Of a stretch of 64,000 nucleotides of DNA, positions 1 through 11,292 are shown in pieces. The notes under the pieces were generated by a model that worked only from the letters and a program-made list of their open reading frames with translations, did no database searches and was not told the origin of the DNA. The stretch covers positions 6,935,501 to 6,999,500 of the forward strand of contig NW_025963548.1 of NCBI RefSeq assembly GCF_910591885.1. Direction: 5' to 3'. A program made the translations under genes and the position numbers. Numbering within the stretch: position 1 is the first letter of the stretch; every line of letters starts with the position of its first letter. The stretch is from Bombus terrestris. Its lineage: Eukaryota > Arthropoda > Insecta > Hymenoptera > Apidae.

Positions 1-54
1 GTTATACATTATAACACAATAGTTTATAACGTTATACGTCATATAGTAATGCAA

Positions 55-66
55 TATAACGTTATA
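55..66. repeat. Representative junction palindrome TATAACGTTATA
   Basis: Perfect 12-bp palindrome spanning a monomer boundary, with core AACGTT. It recurs at a large share of junctions. Where the left monomer ends CATAAC, the right monomer often starts GTTATG, giving another perfect palindrome, CATAACGTTATG (115-126). In one frame the first form reads Tyr-Asn-Val-Ile on both strands, which is why conceptual peptides from the two strands look alike. Confidence 0.9.
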
Positions 67-90
67 CGTCCTATAGTGATGCAATATAAC
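61..90 (+). repeat. Representative class I monomer (type A)
   Basis: Type example of the commonest monomer: starts GTTATACGTC, has central CTATAGTGATGC and ends AATATAAC. Ten of 30 bases are G or C and two CpGs are present. AT-rich steps fall near positions 4-6, 12-15 and 24-29, roughly one helical turn apart. The ends GTTATA and TATAAC are inverted copies, so adjacent monomers form a palindrome at the junction. Variants have CATATAG instead of CTATAG, AATGC instead of GATGC, or end in ATACC. Confidence 0.95.
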
Positions 91-180
91 GTTATGCGTT
101 ATAACGTAATGGTTCATAACGTTATGCGTCATATAGTGATGGAATATACCGTTATACGTCCTATAGTGACGCAATATAAC

Positions 181-210
181 GTTATGCGTTATAACGTAAT
201 AGTTCATAAC
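181..210 (+). repeat. Representative class II monomer (type B)
   Basis: Type example of the second superfamily: GTTATGC, then the internal palindrome CGTTATAACG, then TAATAGTTCATAAC. Common variants have TTACAACG in the centre (for example 241-270) or TAATGGTTC (91-120). It usually alternates with class I monomers, giving a 60-bp dimer visible over long stretches such as 181-360. The repeated GTTAT/ATAAC words inside it suggest descent from a shorter ancestral unit, which is an inference. Confidence 0.93.
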
Positions 211-510
211 GTTATACGTCATATAGCAATGCAATATAACGTTATGCGTTACAACGTAATAGTTCATAACGTTATACGTCATATAGTAATGCAATATAAC
301 GTTATGCGTTACAACGTAATAGTTCATAACGTTGTACGTCATATAGTGGTGCAATATACCGTTATACATTATAACACAATAGTTTATAACGTTATACGTC
401 ATATAGTATTGCAATATAACGTTATACGTCCTATAGTGATGCAATATAACGTTATGCGTTATAACGTTATGGTTCATAACGTTATGCGTCATATAGTGAT
501 GGAATATACC

Positions 511-540
511 GTTATACATTATAACGCAATAGTATATGAC
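511..540 (+). repeat. Representative class II variant (type D, TACATTATAACGCAATAG)
   Basis: Starts GTTATACATTATAACGC and ends AGTATATGAC. A sister form (positions 1-30) has ACACAATAGTTTATAAC instead. The GAC-ending form is normally followed by a monomer starting GCTATACGTCC, a paired change across the junction seen many times (for example 541 and 2769). This keeps a partial inverted match at the junction but loses the perfect palindrome. Confidence 0.9.
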
Positions 541-1020
541 GCTATACGTCCTTTAGTGTTGCAATATAACGTTATGCGTTATAACGTAATAGTTCATAAC
601 GTTATACGTCATATAGTAATGCAATATAACGTTATGCGCTATAACGTAATAGTTCATAACGTTATGCGTCATATAGTGATGGAATATACCGTTATACATT
701 ATAACACAATAGTTTATAACGTTATACGTCATATAGTAATGCAATATAACGTTATACGTCCTATAGTGATGCAATATAACGTTATGCGTTATAACGTAAT
801 GGTTCATAACGTTATGCGTCATATAGTGATGGAATATACCGTTATACATTATAACGCAATAGAATATGACGCTATACGTCCTATAGTGTTGCAACATAAC
901 GTTATGCGTTATAACGTAATAGTTCATAACGTTATACGTCATATAGTGATGCAATATAATGTTATACGTCCTATAGTGATGCAATATAACGTTATAGGTT
1001 ATAATGTAATAGTTCATAAC

Positions 1021-1058
1021 GTTATACGTCATATACTGATGCAATTAAAGTTCAAAAC
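1021..1058 (+). repeat. 38-bp hybrid monomer (5' landmark of the 487-bp module)
   Basis: Begins as class I (GTTATACGTCATATACTGATGC) and ends like class II (AAAGTTCAAAAC), 8 bp longer than a normal monomer. It looks like a recombination join between the two classes. It occurs 18 times in the window with its sequence almost unchanged and shifts the 30-bp phase each time, so it is a good landmark for HOR boundaries. The copy at 47276 has a 2-bp net deletion (ACGCGATACTG). Confidence 0.9.
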
Positions 1059-1088
1059 GCTAAACATCATATAGTGAAGCAATATAAC

Positions 1089-1118
1089 GTTATTCGTTAT
1101 TACGTAATAGTACAAAAC
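1089..1118 (+). repeat. Representative class II variant (type E, TTATTACGTAATAGTAC)
   Basis: Contains the perfect 10-bp palindrome ATTACGTAAT followed by AGTACAAAAC. E monomers are common in the 1.5-3.6, 19.2-19.6, 22.2-22.6 and 49.7-53.7 kb stretches. The copy ending at 57634 is the target of the only retroinsertion in the window. Confidence 0.9.
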
Positions 1119-1267
1119 GTTATACGTCATATAGTGACGCAATATACCGTTATGCATCATATAGTGGTGCAATATACCGTTATACATTATAACACAATAG
1201 TTTATAACGTTTACGTCCTATAGTAATGTAATATAACGTTATGCATCATATAGTGATGCAATATAAA

Positions 1268-1298
1268 GTTATTCCTTCATAGCGCAATAATATATAAC
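1268..1298 (+). repeat. 31-bp divergent monomer (3' landmark of the 487-bp module)
   Basis: Starts GTTATTCCTTCATAGCGC and ends AATATATAAC; the most divergent monomer of the array. It has 13 copies, all inside the landmark module. One base splits the copies into two lineages: GCGCA (1286 and the copies near 26.6, 40.1, 42.3, 45.4, 47.5, 55.7 and 58.1 kb) and GCGCG (near 10.7, 19.0, 22.0, 34.9 and 37.5 kb). Confidence 0.9.
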
Positions 1299-2167
1299 GT
1301 TATACGTCATAAAGTGATGCAATATGACGTTATACGTCCTATAGTGATGCAATATAACGTTACGTGTTATAACGTCATAGATCATAACGTTATACGTCAT
1401 ATGGTAAGGAAATATAACGTTATGCGTTATAACGTAATAGTTCATAACGTTATACGTCATATAGTAATGCAATATAACGTTATACGTTATAACGTATAGC
1501 ATATAACGTTATACGTCATATAGTGATGCAATATGACGTTATACGTCCTATTGTGATGCAATATAACGTTATACGTTACTATGTAATAGTACAAAACGTT
1601 ATACGTCACATGGTGATGCAATAAAACGTTATACGGTATAATGTAATAGTTCATAACGGTATACTTCATGTAGTGATGCAATATAACGTTATACGTCCTA
1701 TAGTGATGCAATATAACGTTATACGATATTACGTAATAGTACAAAACTTTATACGTCACATGGTGATGCAATATAACGTTATACGTTATAATGTAATAGT
1801 TCATAACGGTATACTTCATATAGTGATGCAATATAACGTTATACGTCCTATAGTGATGCAATGTAACGCTATACGTTATTACGTAATAGTACAAAACGTT
1901 ATACGTCAAATAGTGATGCAATATAACATTACACGTCCTATAGTGAGGCAATATAACGTTATACGTCCTATAGTGATGCAATATAACGTTATACGTTACA
2001 ACGTAATACTTCATAACGTTGTACGTCATATAGTGATGCAATATACCGTTATACATTATAGCGCAATAGTGTATGACGCTGTACGTCCTATAGTGATGCA
2101 ATATAACGTTATACGTCCTATAGTGATGCAATATAACGTTAAACGTCCTATAGTGATGCAATGTAAC

Positions 2168-2198
2168 GTTATACGTCCTATGCGTGATGCAATATAAC
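2168..2198 (+). repeat. 31-bp phase-slip monomer (TCCTATGCGTGATGC)
   Basis: A type A monomer in which CTATAGTGATGC is replaced by CTATGCGTGATGC, 1 bp longer. It is found more than 50 times across the window. Distances between successive copies are n x 30 + 1, most often 361 bp (12 monomers), with 601 bp (20) repeatedly and 211, 391 and 541 bp occasionally. It therefore marks the basic higher-order subunit. Confidence 0.9.
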
Positions 2199-3028
2199 GT
2201 TGTGCGCTATAACGTAATAGTTCATAACGTTATGCGTCATATAGTGATGGAATATACCGTTATACATTATAACACAATAGTTTATAACGTTATACGTCAT
2301 ATAGTATAGCAATATAACGTTATACGTCCTATAGTGATGCAATATAACGTTATGCGTTATAACGTAATGGTTCATAACGTTATGCGTCATATAGTGATGG
2401 AATATACCGTTATACATTATAACGCAATAGTATATGACGCTATACGTCCTTTAGTGTTGCAATATAACGTTATGCGTTATAACGTAAGAGTTCATAACGT
2501 TATACGTCATATAGTAATGCAATATAACGTTATGCGTTACAACGTAATAGTTCATAACGTTGTACGTCATATAGTGATGCAACATACCGTTATACATTAT
2601 AACACAATAGTTTATAACGTTACACGTCATATAGTATTGCAATAAAACGTTATACGTCCTATAGTGATGCAATATAACGTTATGCGTTATAACGTAATGG
2701 TTCATAACGTTATGCGTCATATAGTGATGGAATATACCGTTATACATTATAACGCAATAGTATATGACGCTATACATCCTTTAGTGTTGCAATATAACGT
2801 TATGCGTTATAACGTAATAGTTCATAACGTTATACGTCATATAGTAATGCAATATAACGTTATGCGTTACAACGTAATAGTTCATAACGTTCTACGTCAT
2901 ATAGTGGTGCAATATACCGTTATACATTATAACACAATAGTTTATAACGTTATACGTCATATAGTAATGCAATATAACGTTATACGTCCTATAGTGATGC
3001 AATATAACGTTATGCGTTATAACGTAAT

Positions 3029-5967
3029 AGTTCATAACGTTATACGTCATATAGTAATGCAATATAATGTTATGCGTTACAACGTAATAGTTCATAACGT
3101 TGTACGTCATATAGTGGTGCAATATACCGTTATACATTATAACACAATAGTTTATAACGTTATACGTCATATAGTATTGCAATATAACGTTATACGTCAT
3201 ATAGTGATGCAATATGACGTTATACGTCCTATTGTGATGCAATATAACGTTATACGTTACGATGTAATACTACAAAACGTTATACGTCACATGGTGATGC
3301 AATAAAACGTTATACGGTATAATGTAATAGTTCATAACGGTATACTTCATGTAGTGATGCAATATAACGTTATACGTCCTATAGTGATGCAATATAACGT
3401 TATACGGTATTACGTAATAGTACAAAACTTTATACGTCACATGGTGATGCAATATAACGTTATACGCTATAATGTAATAGTTCATAACGGTATACTTCAT
3501 ATAGTGATGCAATATAACGTTATACGTCCTATAGTGATGCAATTTAAGGCTATACGTTATTACGTAATAGTACAAAACGTTATACGTCAAATAGTGATGC
3601 AATATAACATTACACGTCCTATAGTGATGCAATATAACGTTATACGTCCTATAGTGATGCAATATAACGTTATACGTCCTATAGTGATGCAATGTAACGT
3701 TATACGTCCTATGCGTGATGCAATATACCGTTATGCGTTATAACGTAATAGTTCATAACGTTATACGTCATATAGTGATGCAATATACCGTTATACATTA
3801 TAACGCAATAGTATTAGACGCTATACGTCCTATAGTGATGCAATATAACGTTATACGTCCTATAGTGATGCAATATAACGTTATGCGTTACAACGTAATA
3901 GTTCATAACTTTGTATGTCATATAGTGATGCAATATACCGTTATACATTATAGCGCAATAGTATATGACGCTATACGTCCTATAGTGATGCAATATAACG
4001 TTATACGTCCTATAGTGATGCAATATACCGTTATACATTATAACGAAATAGAATATGACGCTATACGTCCTATAGTGTTGCAACATAACGTTATGCGTTA
4101 TAACGTAATAGTTCATAACGTTATACGTCATATAGTAATGCAATATAACGTTATGCGTTACAACGTAATAGTTCATAACGTTGTACGTCATATAGTGGTG
4201 CAATATACCGTTATACATTATAACACAATAGTTTATAACGTTATACGTCATATAGTAATGCGATATAACGTTATACGTCCTATAGTGATGCAATATAACG
4301 TTATGCGTTGTAACGTAATAGTTCCTAACGGTATACGTCATATAGTGATGCAATATAACGTTATACGTCCTATAGTGATGCAATGTAACGCTATACGTTA
4401 TTACGTAATAGTACAAAACGTTACACTTCAAATAGTGATGCAATATAACATTACACGTCCTATAGTGATGCAATATAACGTTATACGTCCTATAGTGATG
4501 CAATATAACGTTATACGTCCTATAGTGATGCAATATAACGTTATACTTCCTATGCGTGATGCAATATACCGTTATGCGTTATAACGTAATAGTTCATAAC
4601 GTTATACGTCATATAGTGATGCAATATACCGTTATACATTATAACGCAATAGTATTAGACACTATACGTCCTATAGTGATGCAATATAACGTTATACGTC
4701 CTATAGTGATGCAATATAACGTTATGCGTTACAACGTAATAGTTCATAACGTTGTACGTCATATAGTGATGCAATATACCGTTATACATTATAGCGCAAT
4801 AGTATATGACGCTATACGTCCTATAGTGATGCAATATAACGTTATACGTCCTATAGTGATGCAATATAACGTTAATCGCCTTATAATGATGCAATGTAAC
4901 GTTATACGTCCTATGCGTGATGCAATATACCGTTATGCGTTATAACGTAACTGTTCATAACGTTATGCGTCATATAGTGATGCAATATACCGTTATACAT
5001 TATAACGCAATAGAATATGACGCTATACGTCCTATAGTGTTGCAACATAACGTTATGCGTTATAACGTAATAGTTCATAACGTTATACGTCATATAGTAA
5101 TGCAATATAACGTTGTACGTCCTATAGTGATGCATATAACGTTATGCGTTATAATTGTAATAGTTCATAACGGAATACTTCATATAGTGGTGCAATATAA
5201 CGTTATACGTTATAACGTAATAGTTCATAACGGTATACTTCATATAGTGATGCAATATACCGCTATACGTCCTATAGTGATGCAATATAACGTTATGCGT
5301 TATAACGTAATAGTTCATAACGTTATACGTCATATAGTAATGCAATATGACGTTATACGTCCTATAGTGATGCAATATAACGTTAAGCGTTATAACGTAA
5401 TAGTTCATAACGTTATACGTCATATAGTAATGCAATATAACGTTATGCGTTACAACGTAATAGTTCATAACGTTATACGTCATATAGTAATGCAATATAA
5501 CGTTATACGTCCTATAGTGATGCAATATAACGTTATGCGTTATAACGTAATGTTTCATAACGTTATGCGTCATATAGTGATGGAATATACCGTTATACAT
5601 TATAACGCAATAGTATATGACGCTATACGTCCTTTAGTGTTGCAATATAACGTTATGCGTTATAACGTAATAGTTCACAACGTTATACGTCCTATAGTGT
5701 TGCAACATAACGTTATGCGTTATAACGTAATAGTTCATAACCGTATACGTCATATAGTGATGCAATATAACGTTATACGTCCTATAGTGATGCAATGTAA
5801 CGCTATACGTTATTACGTAATAGTATAAAGCGTTATACGTCAAATAGTGATGCAATATAACATTACACGTCCTATAGTGATGCAATATAACGTTATACGC
5901 CCTATATTGATGCAATATAATGTTATACGTCCTATAGTGATGCAATATAACGTTATACTTCCTATGC
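3029..5967 (+). repeat. Mosaic satellite with E monomers and phase-slip subunits
   Basis: No gene. E-type monomers fill about 3250-3600, then phase-slip monomers follow at about 3710, 4551, 4912 and 5963. Positions 4556-5256 match 8974-9674 (offset 4418), and 4556-5499 match 17124-18067 (offset 12,568). A 31-bp monomer with TATAATTGTAATAG near 5150 follows a class I monomer with GATGCATATAAC, which is 1 bp short. Confidence 0.85.
4556..4916 (+). repeat. Representative 361-bp, 12-monomer subunit
   Basis: Interval from one phase-slip monomer to the next, counted from its GTGATG. The same 361-bp spacing recurs at 5968, 8012, 8974, 11293, 13306, 14268, 17124, 20434, 30246, 32229, 32981, 35691, 38288, 53814, 61122 and 62985. 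Copies share monomer order and differ by few substitutions. The copy starting at 16312 is only 211 bp long, a loss of exactly five monomers. Confidence 0.88.
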
Positions 5968-8900
5968 GTGATGCAATATACCGTTATGCGTTATAACGTA
6001 ATAGTTCATAACGTTATACGTCATATAGTGATGCAATATACCGTTATACATTATAACGCAATAGTATTAGATGCTATACGTCCTATAGTGATGCAATATA
6101 ACGTTATACGTCCTATAGTGATGCAATATAACGTTATGCGTTACAACGTAATAGTTCATAACGTTGTACGTCATATAGTGATGCAATATACCGTTATACA
6201 TTATAGCGCAATAGTATATGACGCTATACGCCCTATAGTGATGCAATATATCGTTATACGTCCTATAGTGATGCAATATAACGTTAATCGTCCTATAATG
6301 ATGCAATGTAACGTTATACGTCCTATGCGTGATGCAATATACCGTTATGCGTTATAACGTAACAGTTCATAACGTTATGCGTCATATAGTGATGCAATAT
6401 ACCGTTATACATTATAACGCAATAGAATATGACGCTATACGTCCTATAGTGTTGCAACATAACGTTACGCGTTATAACGTAATATTTCATAACGTTATAC
6501 GTCATATAGTAATGCAATATAACGTTGTACGTCCTATAGTGATGCAATATAACGTTATGCGTTATAATTGTAATAGTTCATAACGGAATACTTCATATAG
6601 TGGTGCAATATAACGTTATACGTTATAACGTAATAGTTCATAACGGAATACTTCATATAGTGATGCAATATACCGCTATACGTCCTATAGTGATGCAATA
6701 TAACGTTATGCGTTATAACGTAATAGTTCATAACGTTATACGTCATATAGTAATGCAATATGACGTTATACGTCCTATAGTGATGCAATATAACGTTATG
6801 CGTTATAATGTAATTGTTCATAACGGTATACGTCATATAGTAATGCAATATAACGTTATCCGTTATAACGTAATAGTTCATAACGTTATACGTCATATAG
6901 TAATGCAATATAACGTTATGCGTTACAACGTAATAGTTCATAACGTTGTACGTCATATAGTGGTGCAATATACCGTTATACATTATAACACAATAGTTTA
7001 TAACGTTATACGTCATATAGTATTGCAATATAACGTTATACGTCCTATAGTGATGCAATATAACGTTATGCGTTATAACGTAATGGTTCATAACGTTATG
7101 CGTCATATAGTGATGGAATATACCGTTATACATTATAACGCAATAGTATATGACGCTATACGTCCTTTAGTGTTGCAATATAACGTTATGCCTTATAACG
7201 TAATAGTTCATAACGTTATACGTCATATAGTAATGCAATATAACGTTATGCGTTACAACGTAATAGTTCATAACGTTATACGTCATATAGTAATGCAATA
7301 TATCGTTATACGTCATATAGTGATGCAATATGACGTTATACGTCCTATAGTGATGCAATATAACGTTAGGTGTTATAACGTCATAGATCATAACGTTATA
7401 CGTCATATGGTGAGGCAATATAACGTTATGCGTTATAACGTAATAGTTCATAACGTTATACGTCATATAGTAATGCAATATAACGTTATACGTCATATAG
7501 TGATGCAATATGACGTTATACGTCCTATTGTGATGCAATATAACGTTATACGTTACGATGTAATACTACAAAACGTTATACGTCACATGGTGATGCAATA
7601 AAACGTTATACGGTATAATGTAATAGTTCATAACGGTATACTTCATGTAGTGATGCAATATAACGTTATACGTCCTATAGTGATGCAATATAACGTTATA
7701 CGGTATTACGTAACAGTACAAAACTTTATACGTCACATGGTGATGCAATATAACGTTATACGCTATAATGTAATAGTTCATAACGGTATACTTCATATAG
7801 TGATGCAATATAACGTTATACGTCCTATAGTGATGCAATGTAAGGCTATACGTTATTACGTAATAGTACAAAACGTTATACGTCAAATAGTGATGCAATA
7901 TAACATTACACGTCCTATAGTGATGCAATATAACGTTATACGTCCTATAGTGATGCAATATAACGTTATACGTCCATATAGTGATGCAATGTAACGTTAT
8001 ACGTCCTATGCGTGATGCAATATACCGTTATGCGTTATAACGTAATAGTTCATAACGTTATACGTCATATAGTGATGCAATATACCGTTATACATTATAA
8101 CGCAATAGTATTAGACGCTATACGTCCTATAGTGATGCAATATAACGTTATACGTCCTATAGTGATGCAATATAACGTTATGCGTTACAACGTAATAGTT
8201 CATAACTTTGTATGTCATATAGTGATGCAATATACCGTTATACATTATAGCGCAATAGTATATGACGCTATACGTCCTATAGTGATGCAATATAACGTTA
8301 TACGTCCTATAGTGATGCAATATAACGTTAATCGCCTTATAATGATGCAATGTAACGTTATACGTCCTATGCGTGATGCAATATACCGTTATGCGTTATA
8401 ACGTAACTGTTCATAACGTTATGCGTCATATAGTGATGCAATATACCGTTATACATTATAACGAAATAGAATATGACGCTATACGTCCTATAGTGTTGCA
8501 ACATAACGTTATGCGTTATAACGTAATAGTTCATAACGTTATACGTCATATAGTAATGCAATATAACGTTATGCGTTACAACGTAATAGTTCATAACGTT
8601 GTACGTCATATAGTGGTGCAATATACCGTTATACATTATAACACAATAGTTTATAACGTTATACGTCATATAGTAATGCAATATAACGTTATACGTCCTA
8701 TAGTGATGCAATATAACGTTATGCGTTGTAACGTAATAGTTCATAACGGTATACGTCATATAGTGATGCAATATAACGTTATACGTCCTATAGTGATGCA
8801 ATGTAATGCTATACGTTATTACGTAATAGTACAAAACGTTACACGTCAAATAGTGATGCAATATAACATTACACGTCCTATAGTGATGCAATATAACGTT

Positions 8901-8973
8901 ATACGTCCTATAGTGATGCAATATAACGTTATACGTCCTATAGTGATGCAATATAACGTTATACTTCCTATGC
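5968..8973 (+). repeat. 2.7-3.0 kb HOR unit, copy 1
   Basis: 3006 bp between phase-slip monomers. It contains a 361-bp subunit, a 1683-bp section that includes the 3' part of the landmark module (GGTGTTATAACGTCATAG near 7368), another 361-bp subunit and a 601-bp subunit. A private 1-bp slip, GTCCATATAGTG near 7973, is shared only with copy 3. Confidence 0.88.
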
Positions 8974-11292
8974 GTGATGCAATATACCGTTATGCGTTAT
9001 AACGTAATAGTTCATAACGTTATACGTCATATAGTGATGCAATATACCGTTATACATTATAACGCAATAGTATTAGACACTATACGTCCTATAGTGATGC
9101 AATATAACGTTATACGTCCTATAGTGATGCAATATAACGTTATGCGTTACAACGTAATAGTTCATAACGTTGTACGTCATATAGTGATGCAATATACCGT
9201 TATACATTATAGCGCAATAGTATATGACGCTATACGTCCTATAGTGATGCAATATAACGTTATACGTCCTATAGTGATGCAATATAACGTTAATCGCCTT
9301 ATAATGATGCAATGTAACGTTATACGTCCTATGCGTGATGCAATATACCGTTATGCGTTATAACGTAACTGTTCATAACGTTATGCGTCATATAGTGATG
9401 CAATATACCGTTATACATTATAACGCAATAGAATATGACGCTATACGTCCTATAGAGTTGCAACATAACGTTATGCGTTATAACGTAATAGTTCATAACG
9501 TTATACGTCATATAGTAATGCAATATAACGTTGTACGTCCTATAGTGATGCATATAACGTTATGCGTTATAATTGTAATAGTTCATAACGGAATACTTCA
9601 TATAGTGGTGCAATATAACGTTATACGTTATAACGTAATAGTTCATAACGGTATACTTCATATAGTGATGCAATATAACGTTATGCGTTACAACGTAATA
9701 GTTCATAACGTTGTACGTCATATAGTGATGCAATATACCGTTATACATTATAGAGCAATAGTATATGACGCTATACGTCCTATAGTGATGCAATATGACG
9801 TTATACGTCCTATAGTGATGCAATATAACGTTAAGCGTTATAACGTAATAGTTCATAACGTTATACGTCATATAGTAATGCAATATAACGTTATGCGTTA
9901 CAACGTAATAGTTCATAACGTTATACGTCATATAGTAATGCAATATAACGTTATGCGTTACAACGTAATAGTTCATAACGTTGTACGTCATATAGTGGTG
10001 CAATATACCGTTATACATTATAACACAATAGTTTATAACGTTATACGTCATATAGTATTGCAATATAACGTTATACGTCCTATAGTGATGCAATATAACG
10101 TTATGCGTTATAACGTAATGGTTCATAACGTTATGCGTCATATAGTGATGGAATATACCGTTATACATTATAACGCAATAGTATATGACGCTATACGTCC
10201 TTTAGTGTTGCAATATAACGTTATGCGTTATAACGTAATAGTTCACAACGTTATACGTCCTATAGTGATGCAATATAACGTTATGCGTTATAACGTAATG
10301 TTTCATAACGTTATGCGTCATATAGTGATGGAATATACCGTTATACATTATAACGCAATAGAATATGACGCTATACGTCCTATAGTGTTGCAACATAACG
10401 TTATGCGTTATAACGTAATAGTTCATAACGTTATACGTCATATACTGATGCAATTAAAGTTCAAAACGCTAAACATCATATAGTGAAGCAATATAACGTT
10501 ATTCGTTATTACGTAATAGTACAAAACGTTATACGTCATATAGTGACGCAATATACCGTTATACATCATATAGTGGTGCAATATACCGTTATACATTATA
10601 ACACAATAGTTTATAACGTTTACGTCCTATAGTAATGTAATATAACGTTATGCATCATATAGTGATGCAATATAAAGTTATTCCTTCATAGCGCGATAAT
10701 ATATAACGTTATACGTCATAAAGTGATGCAATATGACGTTATACGTCCTATAGTGATGCAATATAACGTTAGGTGTTATAACGTCATAGATCATAACGTT
10801 ATACGTCATATGGTGAGGCAATATAACGTTATGCGTTATAACGTAATAGTTCATAACGTTATACGTCATATAGTAATGCAATATAACGTTATACGTTATA
10901 ACGTATAGCATATAACGTTATACGTCATATAGTGATGCAATATGACGTTATACGTCCTATTGTGATGCAATATAACGTTATACGTTACTATGTAATAGTA
11001 CAAAACGTTATACGTCACATGGTGATGCAATAAAACGTTATACGGTATAATGTAATAGTTCATAACGGTATACTTCATGTAGTGATGCAATATGACGTTA
11101 TACGTCCTATTGTGATGCAATATAACGTTATACGTTACTATGTAATAGTACAAAACGTTATACGTCACATGGTGATGCAATAAAACGTTATACGGTATAA
11201 TGTAATAGTTCATAACGGTATACTTCATGTAGTGATGCAATATAACGTTATACGACCTATAGTGATGCAATATAACGTTATACTTCCTATGC
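8974..11292 (+). repeat. Satellite containing landmark module copy 2
   Basis: No gene. It starts with a 361-bp subunit, passes through class I/II dimers and includes the module at 10430-10916. It then has a short tandem repeat of about 120 bp: positions about 10935-11054 recur immediately at about 11055-11174, including TACTATGTAATAGTAC and GGTATAATGTAATAG. Confidence 0.83.
10430..10916 (+). repeat. 487-bp landmark module, copy 2
   Basis: Complete, with the same internal spacing of 428 bp between landmarks. GCGCG and GGTGAGGCAAT alleles place it in the lineage with copies 3, 4, 6 and 7. Confidence 0.93.

Larger units (their letters stand above)
1021..1507 (+). repeat. 487-bp landmark module, copy 1
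   Basis: Runs from the 38-bp hybrid monomer, through an E monomer, a 1-bp-shortened monomer (AACGTTTACGTCC) and the 31-bp divergent monomer, to a 29-bp monomer (ATAACGTATAGCATATAAC). Its diagnostic GGTAAGGAAAT groups it with copy 5. It has a private GTTACGTGTT where all other copies have GTTAGGTGTT. Confidence 0.93.
1..3028 (+). repeat. 3.03-kb block duplicated at 25330-28357
   Basis: Monomer order and odd-length monomers match 25330-28357 at a constant offset of 25,329 bp, with only scattered substitutions (for example TTATGCATCAT at 1150 against TTATACATCAT in the copy). The copies diverge near 3029, where CGTAATAG replaces CGTAATGG. The match starts at base 1, so the block probably extends upstream of the window. 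Confidence 0.88.
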
